A DNA stretch of 64,000 nucleotides from Syntrophaceae bacterium UBA2280. GTDB lineage: Bacteria; Desulfobacterota; Syntrophia; Syntrophales; Smithellaceae. Below, in pieces: positions 8,947 to 17,294 of the stretch (position 1 is its first letter; each line of letters starts with the position of its first letter). Location: contig DDWS01000001.1 of the NCBI GenBank assembly GCA_002347685.1, positions 1 to 64,000 of the forward strand, written 5' to 3'. The notes beneath the pieces are model-generated. The model saw nothing but the letters and a program-made list of their open reading frames with translations. It was not told the DNA's origin and did no database searches. The translations under genes were made by a program, and so were the position numbers.

Positions 8947-10062
8947 TCAAACCGGCCAGTCAGGAGCGGGTTTCTTCGTTCCGAACCACCTGATCGTCGT
9001 GTAGAGCATATTGAAGTGGCGAAGACCGGTTTTCAGACGGACAAATCTGCTTTTAGCCGTCACGCCGCGAAGCAGCCGGTCAAACTGATTAAAGTTCAGC
9101 GTCCGCATTTTACCGATGGTCACATCCTCCAGGGCGTTTCTTTCGCGCAGGTAATCTTTCAATTTCTGCTGGTAGCCGCCAACGCCGCTTTGTCCTTCAC
9201 AAACAGCCGAAGCAGCCAGAACGCCGCTCAAACACGCCAGGTCAATGCCGCCGCCATGCAGCGCCGAGGTCAAACCGGCCGCGTCCCCGGCAAGCAGGAC
9301 GTTGTCATAAACCAGCCTGGCCGGCATCCGGCCGGTCGCGATGCCGCCCCCTTTTTCCAGCACAACTGCATCCGTCAAACCTTCCGCGCGCAGAAAATCC
9401 GAAAGCAGCCCCTTCACATCGACTTTATCCCGACCGAGGGTTCCCCGGACAGTGCAGACGACACCGGCGTTGGCCGTGTACGGGTCCTTGGGAAAAATCC
9501 AGGCGTAGGCAGGCTGATATTCCGCGGGCAGTTCCGGAAGGAACGAAATGAAAAGGCGCGGCCAAATCTCTCTGAAATCGCTGCGGACCACAACCTGATA
9601 GCCCAGAAGACATTCTTTGAGGTAATCGCCGGCAAACCGATACAGCCTGGCTGTCACCGATGGCGCCCCGCTGGCGTCGATGACCCAATCATATTCTTTT
9701 TGCAGCCGGCTGAGTCCGGCGGGCGTTATTTTCGTGTTTTCATAAACGGTAACCCCCCGGCTTCTGGCCTGCGCGGCGAGATCCTGCTGCCAGGTTTTGC
9801 GGTCAAGCATCCACAGGGGCCGGTGTTTGGAAAGCGCAAACGGATAGGATCCGCGCCCCCGAAAAATGATCTCATCGACGGGACGCAGCAGGCCGCGGCC
9901 GGGTCTGGGCATGACACACAATGAATCGAAGATGCACTCTCCACAGACAATCCCTTCCCCGATCCGGCGTTTTTCAAACAGCACAACCTTGCCGGCTTCG
10001 TTCGCGGCGGCAAGTGCGGCGTAAAGACCGCCGGGACCTCCTCCGATCACGGCAATTTTCAT
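8947..10062 (-). CDS. FAD-dependent oxidoreductase, geranylgeranyl-reductase family
   Basis: Flavoprotein of 371 residues in the geranylgeranyl reductase/DGGGPL reductase family, which saturates isoprenoid double bonds or oxidises related lipids. The Rossmann motif is VIGGGPGGLYAALAAA (residues 4-19), VVLFEKRRIGEG binds the FAD ribose, and the second FAD motif is VLLAGDAAGLTSALHGGG (about 265-282). A Cys pair in VCGECIF near residue 40 is typical of this family. It overlaps the preceding gene by four bases (ATGA), as last gene of a three-gene operon. The substrate cannot be deduced. Confidence 0.8.
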   Translation of the reverse strand: MKIAVIGGGPGGLYAALAAANEAGKVVLFEKRRIGEGIVCGECIFDSLCVMPRPGRGLLRPVDEIIFRGRGSYPFALSKHRPLWMLDRKTWQQDLAAQARSRGVTVYENTKITPAGLSRLQKEYDWVIDASGAPSVTARLYRFAGDYLKECLLGYQVVVRSDFREIWPRLFISFLPELPAEYQPAYAWIFPKDPYTANAGVVCTVRGTLGRDKVDVKGLLSDFLRAEGLTDAVVLEKGGGIATGRMPARLVYDNVLLAGDAAGLTSALHGGGIDLACLSGVLAASAVCEGQSGVGGYQQKLKDYLRERNALEDVTIGKMRTLNFNQFDRLLRGVTAKSRFVRLKTGLRHFNMLYTTIRWFGTKKPAPDWPV

Positions 10063-10376
10063 TTTTTCACCACATTGGTTTTTTTGAATTTTTTCAGCAG
10101 GTGACCCAAAGCCAAAAGCGGATGCGATCGCATCATCCGCGGCCCGGCATAACGCATCACTTTTCGGATTTGCTCGCGCTCAAGCGGCTTGTAACAGTGC
10201 GTGGGGCAGTCCGAGCAGGCCGGTTTGTTCCGGGAATAAGGACAACGCTCGAGCCTTGCTGCGGCATATGCCAGGAGGTCTCTGCACGCAGGGCACAACC
10301 CGCCCGGGGAGGCCTCATGCCGCCCGCAACAATACAGACGAACCATCGCCTCAATGGTTTGATATTCATTTTTCAT
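10059..10376 (-). CDS. YgbA_NO family cysteine-rich protein
   Basis: Small protein (105 residues) of the nitrous-oxide-stimulated-promoter family (YgbA_NO). Paired cysteines in GLCPACRDLLAYAAARL and KPACSDCPTHCYKP, then IRKVMRYAGPRMM, reproduce the family signature and suggest a metal or Fe-S site. E. coli YgbA is induced by nitric oxide, but the biochemical role is unsettled. The ATG at 10376 lies inside the last codons of the TrpF-like gene; an ATG at 10394 directly abuts a GGGGG run and has poor spacing. Overlaps on both sides imply coupled translation. Confidence 0.8.
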   Translation of the reverse strand: MKNEYQTIEAMVRLYCCGRHEASPGGLCPACRDLLAYAAARLERCPYSRNKPACSDCPTHCYKPLEREQIRKVMRYAGPRMMRSHPLLALGHLLKKFKKTNVVKK

Positions 10377-11172
10377 CGACCCGGGCAACACCATCCCCCT
10401 GTAAAAACCGGTCGGCGCGACGGATCTCCTCTACAAACCGCCCGACTTTTTGAGTATCTTTCTTGAAACGTATCGGACGGCCATCTTTGTCTTGCGCGTT
10501 GGTTTTCGTGCAGCTGTCCACGCCCGCCGGCTTTAGGGTTGTAACGGCTTCAAATACATTTTCATCCGACAGGCCGCCGGCCAGAATCACCGGAATGGGG
10601 CTCGCCTCAATAATGGCCCGGGCAATATTCCAGTCGCAAACCGCGCCGGTAATGCCGACAAAACCCTCCACCGGCTGATTATCCCCGTTGAGCAGCGTGT
10701 CGATGAGAAAGTAGTCGGAAAACGGCGCGAGGCGCTCGGCAAAGCGCAGAACGTTTTTCCGAATATCCGCGTCGTCGGCTGAGCCGGGCTGAGGAACGGA
10801 AAGCGAACGCATGATGTCCATGTGTGGAAAGCGGTCCTTGATGTCGATTTGCAGTGACATCAGCGCGTCGAACTCGCGTACCATGATTTGCTGCACATCT
10901 GGAAGCGGCGAGAGCGTGTCGCACAGATGAATAAAATCCGGCTCATAGTATTCCAACGCCGCAAAAATTCTGACCGGGTCTTTAAACAGGGGAATCAGGC
11001 CGCTTCGGGCGCCGGCCAGACGGATCAGCTCAACGGTTTTACGGATCGTCGCGTTTTTGCGTTTGTCCGAATCCGCAAGCACGCTGCCGATATGATCGAT
11101 GCCCAGCGCAACTAAAGCTTCAGCTTCCTTCGGTTTTTGCACTTCATAGATCTGGATGATTGTTTTTCGCAT
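10366..11172 (-). CDS. TrpF-like (phosphoribosylanthranilate isomerase-like) TIM-barrel protein
   Basis: A 268-residue beta/alpha barrel resembling phosphoribosylanthranilate isomerase. The C-terminal phosphate-binding segment PVILAGGLSDENVFEAV followed by KPAGVDSCTKTN mirrors TrpF, and YFLIDT supplies an Asp at the place of the catalytic acid. The N-terminal strand, however, reads TIIQIYEVQKPKEAEAL, so the catalytic Cys of the usual KICG motif is absent. It is also longer than TrpF (about 200 residues), and no trp genes are near. It is therefore probably not a tryptophan enzyme. It heads an overlapping operon with the YgbA_NO and flavoprotein genes and is divergent from the acyl-CoA cluster. 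Confidence 0.7.
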   Translation of the reverse strand: MRKTIIQIYEVQKPKEAEALVALGIDHIGSVLADSDKRKNATIRKTVELIRLAGARSGLIPLFKDPVRIFAALEYYEPDFIHLCDTLSPLPDVQQIMVREFDALMSLQIDIKDRFPHMDIMRSLSVPQPGSADDADIRKNVLRFAERLAPFSDYFLIDTLLNGDNQPVEGFVGITGAVCDWNIARAIIEASPIPVILAGGLSDENVFEAVTTLKPAGVDSCTKTNAQDKDGRPIRFKKDTQKVGRFVEEIRRADRFLQGDGVARVDEK

Positions 11173-11325
11173 GCTCAGACCTTATCACTTCAGGAAGCGA
11201 TGATCAAGATGCCGGTTGAATATGTTTTCTCTGCATATTTCAAATCCTGCTTGATTTTCCCGGCGATTCACTTAATAATCACTCGAAATTTTCGCGATAA
11301 GCGACACGAAAGAAGGGTTGGCACA

Positions 11326-12465
11326 ATGACCGCTTTACAAAATATTGAAGAAATTTACGAAAACAGGGGGGGACGCGCCCGCGAACTGCGTGACGCAGGC
11401 AAAAAGGTGATCGGATATTTCTGCTGTTTTGTGCCCGACGAGATCATCACGGCATTCGACATGATCCCCTACCGCATCCAGGGATCGCAAAGCGATCCCA
11501 TTGATGAGGCCGACGCGTTTTTGGAACCGATGGCCTGTCCGTTCGCCCGCAGCTGTTTTAACATGGCGCTCAAAGGCGAATATGATTTTCTCGACGGCTT
11601 TGTCGCACCGCACAGCTGCGACACCATCGAGCGGATGTATCACATCTGGAACAGCAACAAACCCTCCCCTTTCAACCATATGATCAATGTGCCGCATATG
11701 ATGGGACCGTCGTCCGATGCGTTTTACAAAAAAGAACTGCAATATTTTATTGTCCGCCTTGAGGAATTCTCAGGCAAAAAACTGGAAGCGGACAAACTGC
11801 GAGACGCTGTAAACCTTTATAACCGCAGACGCGCGCTGCTCCGGGAGCTCTATGAATTGCGCAGGGAAAACCCTCCGCGCGTGTCTGGCACGGAAATCAC
11901 CAAGGTTCTGGTGGCGGGCATGGGCATCCCCGCTATAGAACATATCGAGCTCGTTCTGGCCTTTATTGAGGAAGTCAAACAGCGTCCGCAGCCGAAGCCC
12001 GACGGCCTGCCGCGCATTTTTTTATGGGGTAACGAAATTGATGACATTGCCTTCATCAAACTGGTCGAAGAATGCGGCGCGCATGTCATCATGGACGATC
12101 TGTGTACCGGCTCGCGCTTTTTCTGGGAGGACGTCGGCCAGACGGATGATCCTCTCGACGGCATAACCCGGCGCTATCTTTGCACGCACTGCCCCAGGAG
12201 CCTCGAGCCACAGGCAGGCAACCGGAAAGAGGATCTGGAAAACCGCTTCGGCTACATGAAAGATTTTATCAGCCGCTGGCAGGCGGGAGGCGCGATCTTT
12301 TATATAGTCCGCTACTGCGACACATGCGAACTCGAAGGCCCGGATCTGCGGGAATATTTAAACAGCCTGAACGTGCCCGTACTGATGATTGAAGATGACT
12401 ACTCAACCTCAACGATGGGACAGTTGCGAACACGAATTCAGGCCTTCTTGGAAATGATAGGGTAG
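11326..12465 (+). CDS. 2-hydroxyacyl-CoA dehydratase/benzoyl-CoA reductase subunit (BcrC/BzdN-like)
   Basis: Subunit of an Fe-S enzyme of the HgdAB/Bcr family, in which ATP-driven electron injection gives ketyl-radical chemistry on a CoA thioester. The 379-residue length is close to BcrC/BzdN. Cysteines available as [4Fe-4S] ligands lie in ACPFARSCFNMAL (near 75), APHSCDTIERM, CTHCPRS and RYCDTCELEGP. The start at 11326 has AAGAAGGG upstream and removes an unlikely 63-residue extension overlapping the divergent gene. The next gene begins 9 bases later. Whether the substrate is benzoyl-CoA, a naphthoyl-type CoA or a 2-hydroxyacyl-CoA cannot be told. Confidence 0.85.
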   Translation: MTALQNIEEIYENRGGRARELRDAGKKVIGYFCCFVPDEIITAFDMIPYRIQGSQSDPIDEADAFLEPMACPFARSCFNMALKGEYDFLDGFVAPHSCDTIERMYHIWNSNKPSPFNHMINVPHMMGPSSDAFYKKELQYFIVRLEEFSGKKLEADKLRDAVNLYNRRRALLRELYELRRENPPRVSGTEITKVLVAGMGIPAIEHIELVLAFIEEVKQRPQPKPDGLPRIFLWGNEIDDIAFIKLVEECGAHVIMDDLCTGSRFFWEDVGQTDDPLDGITRRYLCTHCPRSLEPQAGNRKEDLENRFGYMKDFISRWQAGGAIFYIVRYCDTCELEGPDLREYLNSLNVPVLMIEDDYSTSTMGQLRTRIQAFLEMIG

Positions 12466-12474
12466 GTAAACGAT

Positions 12475-13782
12475 ATGGAAGCCAATGGGCAGGTCAAAAC
12501 CACCGCCGTAAAAGGCACGGATACGGCGCGAGAGGTGCGCGCGCTGGTGAAAAAGATTTATTCTGCCGCGCATGAGGCGAAAGCCGAAGGCAGAAAAGTC
12601 GCCTACATCATGGTGGCCTCGCAGTATGACGAGATCATCCGGGCGATGGACATTGTCCCTCTGCCGACGGAAAATTACGCGGGGCTGTGCGCAGCCAAGC
12701 GGGACATGGACCGCTTCCTGCTCAAAGCCGAAGCCGATGGTTATTCGCAGGTGCTTTGCAGCTACGCCAGAATCGGCCTGGGGTTTGACTCCATGCGCAA
12801 GGAACTGGGGCACATTCCCGATGGAAGCCCCGACGGCGGCATGCCCGTTCCGGACATGATGCTGGGGAGCTCCGCCGTGTGTGACCCCCGCTTCAAATGG
12901 TTTCAGGCGACAAGCCGGTACCTTGCGGCGCCCACGTTCGGCATTGACGTCGTCGCCCCGCCGCCGCAGGCGGATTTGAGCGAGGTGCGCGATTACTACA
13001 TCAAGTACCAGCGCGATCAATTGCAGGCGCTTGTCGTTTTTCTGGAAAAGCAAACCGGCAAAAAACTGGATAAGGAACGCCTCTGGGAAGCTATCCGCCT
13101 GGGCGACCGCGCCTGGCAGCTCTGGTACGACATCGACCGGCTGCGCGTGGCCGTGCCCTGCCCGATGCCCTCGCAGGATCATTTCAGCATCATGGTGGCC
13201 GGCCACTACTATACGGGCACGCAAATCGCCGTGGATTTTTACCAGAAGCTCTACGATGAGGTAAAATACAAAGTGGATCATAAAATCGGCGTGGTCGCCG
13301 AAGAGAAGAACCGGATTCTCTATGGCGGCGGCCTGCCACCGTGGCACACCCTTTGGATATTCAACTACTTTGAAAGTTTCGGCGCGGTGTTTGTCATTGA
13401 AAATGTCTATCGCGGCTTCGATCCGGTCGAGGTGCCCTCGCATGTCAAAGACCCAATCGATTACCTGGCCTGGCGCGCGTTTTTGCGATTCACACGCTAT
13501 CACGATCAGGCACGCGCGCGCAGCGGCAACCCCACGGTGGAAAAACTGCTGGACATGATCGAAGACTATAAAATAGACGGCGTGGTTTTTCATGCCTGCC
13601 GGTCATGCCGCGCGACCACCATCGGCCAGACACATATGAAAAACGAACTGGGCAAATACTCGGATCTCCCGATGATGCAGCTCGTCTCCGATATGGTGGA
13701 TTTGAGGGATTATTCGGAAGCCCAGTGGAAGGCCCAGATCAGCGCGTTTATCGAAGCGCTCGCCGCCCGGAACAGACAGTAA
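12475..13782 (+). CDS. 2-hydroxyacyl-CoA dehydratase/benzoyl-CoA reductase subunit (BcrB/BzdO-like)
   Basis: Partner subunit of the preceding gene; together they would form the heterodimer that carries the active-site clusters. At 435 residues it has the size reported for BcrB. It belongs to the same HGD-D fold family: YIMVASQYDEIIRAMDIVPL matches the start of the family core, CSYARIGLGFDSM and FHACRSCRATTIGQ carry candidate cluster cysteines, and MVAGHYYTGTQI starts the second half. It ends 40 bases before the first activator gene. Its substrate is not identified. Confidence 0.85.
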   Translation: MEANGQVKTTAVKGTDTAREVRALVKKIYSAAHEAKAEGRKVAYIMVASQYDEIIRAMDIVPLPTENYAGLCAAKRDMDRFLLKAEADGYSQVLCSYARIGLGFDSMRKELGHIPDGSPDGGMPVPDMMLGSSAVCDPRFKWFQATSRYLAAPTFGIDVVAPPPQADLSEVRDYYIKYQRDQLQALVVFLEKQTGKKLDKERLWEAIRLGDRAWQLWYDIDRLRVAVPCPMPSQDHFSIMVAGHYYTGTQIAVDFYQKLYDEVKYKVDHKIGVVAEEKNRILYGGGLPPWHTLWIFNYFESFGAVFVIENVYRGFDPVEVPSHVKDPIDYLAWRAFLRFTRYHDQARARSGNPTVEKLLDMIEDYKIDGVVFHACRSCRATTIGQTHMKNELGKYSDLPMMQLVSDMVDLRDYSEAQWKAQISAFIEALAARNRQ

Positions 13783-13822
13783 GCTTCCGGCGCCTCACGC
13801 CTCACACACCAAAGGTGAATGT

Positions 13823-14653
13823 ATGCCGTTTGCCGGTATTGATATCGGGTCCACCATGACGAAGGTGGTGATTGTGGATGAAAAAGAAAAGATGCTCGCC
13901 TCGCACATCGGGCCGACAGGTGCGGAGCATCGTCATCTGGCGCTGAAGGTCACGGAAGAAACCATCAGCCGGACGGGACTTCGTTTTGACGATCTTGATT
14001 TCATCGTTGCGACCGGCTACGGCCGCATCAACGTACCGTTTGCCGACAAACAGATCACGGAAATCACCTGTCACGCGCGTGGTATCCGTGCTTTATTTCC
14101 CGGTGCGAAAATCATCATCGACATCGGCGGCCAGGATTCCAAGGGCATCAAACTGGATGCCGAAGGCAAAGTGGCCAACTTCGTCATGAACGACAAATGC
14201 GCCGCCGGAACAGGCCGTTTTCTGGAAGTGATCGCCGAGACGCTGGGAATCAATCTTGTGGATATGGGCGAGATCGGCATGAAAGCCGACGGCTTCGTGC
14301 AGATTTCCAACATGTGTACGGTCTTCGCCGAGCATGAAGTGACATCGCGCCTGGCCGAAGGCGCGGGGGTGGCAGAAATCGTGGCGGGGCTTCATGAAGC
14401 CATCGCGGGGCGTGTCGTCAACATGACGCGCCATCTCGGCATTGAAAAAGATGTGATCGTGACAGGCGGCGGCGCGAAAAATGCGGGGCTGGTCCTGGCC
14501 ATCGCGGGGAAGGTCGGCTTTGACGTACTCGTGCCGCCGGAACCGTTTATCACGGGCGCCCTGGGGGCGGCGCTGGTCGGCAAGGATTTTTACGGCCGCG
14601 GCGTAAGACCGGCAGGTGAAAGAAAATTCGAAGAAGTTAAATTCTTTTCATAG
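13823..14653 (+). CDS. Acyl-CoA dehydratase activase (BadF/BadG/BcrA/BcrD family)
   Basis: ATP-dependent reductive activator that passes low-potential electrons to the dehydratase or reductase dimer. It has the ASKHA ATPase fold: phosphate-1 motif GIDIGSTMTKVVIVD, phosphate-2 motif DIGGQDSKGIKLD (about 96-108) and the adenosine motif IVTGGGAKNAGL. The two cysteines bridging the intersubunit [4Fe-4S] cluster are expected in NDKCAAGTGRF (about 121-131) and ISNMCTVFAEHE (about 159-170), and both are present. At 276 residues it is of normal HgdC/BcrD length. The ribosome site is AAAGGTG. Confidence 0.9.
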   Translation: MPFAGIDIGSTMTKVVIVDEKEKMLASHIGPTGAEHRHLALKVTEETISRTGLRFDDLDFIVATGYGRINVPFADKQITEITCHARGIRALFPGAKIIIDIGGQDSKGIKLDAEGKVANFVMNDKCAAGTGRFLEVIAETLGINLVDMGEIGMKADGFVQISNMCTVFAEHEVTSRLAEGAGVAEIVAGLHEAIAGRVVNMTRHLGIEKDVIVTGGGAKNAGLVLAIAGKVGFDVLVPPEPFITGALGAALVGKDFYGRGVRPAGERKFEEVKFFS

Positions 14654-14740
14654 GATCCCATCCCCCCCCCCTTCGCCGCACAGGGCATACGCCCCGAAAG
14701 CGAAGAGGCGAAAGCGAATGGATCGTTGGTGAACCAATAG

Positions 14741-15523
14741 ATGAGCAACGAAAAAAGATACTACGCAGGCCTGGATATGGGGTCTGTCTCCATCAAAGCC
14801 GTGCTTGTGTGCGATTCAAAGATGATCGCATCGAGCCTGATTCCCTCAGGCGGGCATTACAAAAGCGGCGCGACAAAGGTCATCGACGATATCCTGGCGC
14901 AGGCCGGTATCTCCATGGATCAGGTTTCCGGCATGGTGGTCACGGGGCTCGGGGCGGAAAGCACGCCTTTCCCTGCCCGCCAGGTGTCTGATATTTCCTG
15001 CCAGGCCAAAGGCTGTCACGCTTTATTTCCTTTTGCGCGCACCATTATCGATATCGGAGGCCAGTTTACCAAGGCGGCAAAGATCACGCCGGGGGGGCGG
15101 ATTGCCGACTTCCTGATGAGCGAGAAGTGCGCCACCGGCTCAGGACGGTTTCTGCAGGTGATCGCCCGCATCCTCCACGTGCCGCTCGACGAGATCGGTC
15201 CGCTGTCGATGCAGTCGGAAAACCCTGTCGAGTTTTCCACCAATTGCGCGGTATTTGCCGAATCGGAGACGATCTCCCGCATCGCCGAAGGCGCGAAACC
15301 CGCAGACATCCTGGCAGGCGTCCACAAGGCCATGGCCTCCAAAGTGAGCATGCTGGTGAAAAGGTTGAAGTACGAACCGGAAGTGGTGCTCACCGGCGGC
15401 GGGGGTGAAGATGAAGGCCTGGCCGGCGCCATCGGTAAAGCGCTGCGCCTGCCGATTTCGGTTCCTGAAAAACCACGCCTGACAGCGGCTTACGGCGCAG
15501 CTTGCCTGGCAGCGGAAGATTAA
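14741..15523 (+). CDS. Second acyl-CoA dehydratase activase-like ATPase, variant phosphate-2 motif
   Basis: Paralogue of the preceding activator (260 residues) with phosphate-1 GLDMGSVSIKAVLV, cluster cysteines in SEKCATGSGRF and STNCAVFAESE, and the adenosine motif LTGGGGEDEG. The phosphate-2 motif reads DIGGQFTKAAKI instead of the usual GGQDSK, so a conserved Asp is replaced by Phe. Two ATPase subunits beside two catalytic subunits are typical of class I benzoyl-CoA reductases, where the activators form a heterodimer (BcrA/BcrD, BzdP/BzdQ). The 87 bases before it contain a run of ten C. Confidence 0.85.
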   Translation: MSNEKRYYAGLDMGSVSIKAVLVCDSKMIASSLIPSGGHYKSGATKVIDDILAQAGISMDQVSGMVVTGLGAESTPFPARQVSDISCQAKGCHALFPFARTIIDIGGQFTKAAKITPGGRIADFLMSEKCATGSGRFLQVIARILHVPLDEIGPLSMQSENPVEFSTNCAVFAESETISRIAEGAKPADILAGVHKAMASKVSMLVKRLKYEPEVVLTGGGGEDEGLAGAIGKALRLPISVPEKPRLTAAYGAACLAAED

Positions 15524-15546
15524 TGCACAAACAGTTTTTTATTCCG

Positions 15547-17100
15547 CTATTCATCCGGATTGGCTTCTTTTAAGACCTTCATCCTCTGTTGCTTTATCTC
15601 GTTTACCGACCAGAACCACAGGTAAAACGTAAAATCAATCTCCTTCCAGAACACGGTTTGCCTGTATCCTTTTGAGCGCAAACCGGACACGCTCAACGCC
15701 TTCTGTAAAAACAGCTGAAATTGATTCAGGTAATGGCTGAAATAGACAAAACCGGGGTTGATTCCGTAATGCTTCTTCAGATGCCGAAAAAAACGTTTTC
15801 GGAGAATTTTATTGTATGGATAGCGATTAGATAGTGTTGTCGCTGCGCCTTTCTTTTTGAAAGCAAACATACCTCGTTTCACACCGGCAGTTTCGGCAAT
15901 GCGTCTGGGCACAGGCCGATCGTAATGATTATTGAGCCGCCATGCCGCCATTTCTTCAGAACGCCCCACATGGACAATGTCCCTGATGTTCCTGATCAAA
16001 ATAAAAGGAACGGGAATATTGATCAGACCGCTTTTCAGCCTTACCTCTGACAGGTTTTGATCGATTGTATCACGAAGGATATGCTCATTTTGCAACCTGT
16101 CGTGTGTATGGATGTCCCATACTTTATCACCGGAAAGACCCGTGAAAACAACAGCTGCCTCACAATTTTCCTGGATATGCGAAAACATGGAATGGTAGAA
16201 AATTTCTCTCAAGCATATTTGATTGGCGTGCCTGGCGTAATTTGCGGCGTTAAAAAGCAGCTCATCTTCTGCGGAGATATTGCTCTTGCGACTGTCTAAA
16301 TATATAATATCCAGCCCCAGAATTCTGGCGGCCGGTGTCCCGTCATCATCACTTTTATTTTTAAAAAATGACGGCCACCATGAATTTGACTTCCTGGACA
16401 TAAAACAGGTGGTGACACCAATATCCTTAACAAGCGCGGACACAGCGGTGGAATCGTATCCCGATGATAAAGTAGTGAACGGATCAATGCGGTGTTTTCT
16501 CAGCAGGCTTTGATAATTATGGCTGATTTTTTTCAGAATGCCTGTCAGCTTTTTATGATATTCATCAAATGAACTGATTTCCTGAAGGGGCTTGCTTCTC
16601 GACTCAAAGGATATTCCACCGTCTGCATAAACAATATTTTCATAAAACACCTGATAGAAGCATTTCAGCTCCGGATGAATGACCCTATATTCCTTTTGAT
16701 ATTTTTTCTCGCCTTGAAAAATGGAAGTGGCTTCCTGCCAGTAATCATGGGTTTCATCCAACATTGCGCCCGTGTGGGCCAGCAGACTCATCAGACTGTT
16801 GGCAACAAGAAGTTGATCCCTGTTGCAGCAATAGAATATCCGGTCAACCACTGCGGAGGAAGCCGAAAAAAATATCCTGTCATTGTCTATCCGGATACCG
16901 CTTCCGAAAAAGTTTTCACTGCGATGGAAGTTTCCCGCGGTGAAATCACCATCCCAGACCCCCTCAACAACCCAGGAGTCATGAATTTCGACGGAGCGAC
17001 CATGAAGCACACGCATACTCAGACGATCGCGATCAACAATTGCGATCCAGGCAAGTTTCGGCAAATCCTCGACACAGAAGCAATGGAGTTGAACATCCAT
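15547..17100 (-). CDS. Asparagine-synthase-like protein with PP-loop ATPase domain
   Basis: A 517-residue protein whose C-terminal two thirds resemble the asparagine synthetase synthase domain. The ATP-binding PP-loop is LSSGYDSTAVSALV (about 211-224, SGGxDS variant with Tyr), and VFTGLSGDKVWDIH matches the downstream Gly-rich region. The N-terminus resembles a class II glutaminase fold (ending in LLVANSLMSLLAHTG) but does not start Met-Cys, so it should not hydrolyse glutamine. Such proteins often amidate or adenylate polysaccharide or peptide substrates; the substrate here is unknown. It is divergent from a GNAT gene. Confidence 0.7.
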   Translation of the reverse strand: MDVQLHCFCVEDLPKLAWIAIVDRDRLSMRVLHGRSVEIHDSWVVEGVWDGDFTAGNFHRSENFFGSGIRIDNDRIFFSASSAVVDRIFYCCNRDQLLVANSLMSLLAHTGAMLDETHDYWQEATSIFQGEKKYQKEYRVIHPELKCFYQVFYENIVYADGGISFESRSKPLQEISSFDEYHKKLTGILKKISHNYQSLLRKHRIDPFTTLSSGYDSTAVSALVKDIGVTTCFMSRKSNSWWPSFFKNKSDDDGTPAARILGLDIIYLDSRKSNISAEDELLFNAANYARHANQICLREIFYHSMFSHIQENCEAAVVFTGLSGDKVWDIHTHDRLQNEHILRDTIDQNLSEVRLKSGLINIPVPFILIRNIRDIVHVGRSEEMAAWRLNNHYDRPVPRRIAETAGVKRGMFAFKKKGAATTLSNRYPYNKILRKRFFRHLKKHYGINPGFVYFSHYLNQFQLFLQKALSVSGLRSKGYRQTVFWKEIDFTFYLWFWSVNEIKQQRMKVLKEANPDE

Positions 17101-17215
17101 AGGGGTATGACCTTCACTGATAGTATGGGTTGAGTATCACAGATCCATCTTGTAATGCAAAGATTTTAAGACGTGAACGAAAATGAATATTCAACTCCAG
17201 AACTACTCGTTTGTG

Positions 17216-17244
17216 TTGAAAATGCTCTTTGAAATATGTATAGT
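17216..17244 (+). promoter_or_regulatory. Sigma-70 promoter of the GNAT gene
   Basis: TTGAAA (17216-17221), a 17-base spacer, then TATAGT (17239-17244), a close match to consensus, about 50 bases before the GNAT ORF. A short frame, 17272-17331 (19 codons), with an AAAGG site lies just after it and could be a leader, but nothing else supports it. Confidence 0.55.
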
Positions 17245-17294
17245 ACGGCAACAAAAAGACAAAAAGAAAGGCATGATCCAATCCATCTTTCAGG

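Noticed and set aside
10366..11172. Assignment as trpF
   Set aside because: The catalytic Cys motif is absent, the protein is about 60 residues too long and no trp genes are near.
11137..11325. 63-residue N-terminal extension of the BcrC/BzdN-like protein
   Set aside because: No ribosome site, overlaps the divergent TrpF-like gene, and the family starts near the ATG at 11326, which has AAGAAGGG upstream.
14654..14740. Run of ten C and the GCGAAGAGGCGAAAGCGAAT stretch as a regulatory element
   Set aside because: No stable alternative structure or known motif was recognised; it may be simple-sequence slippage.
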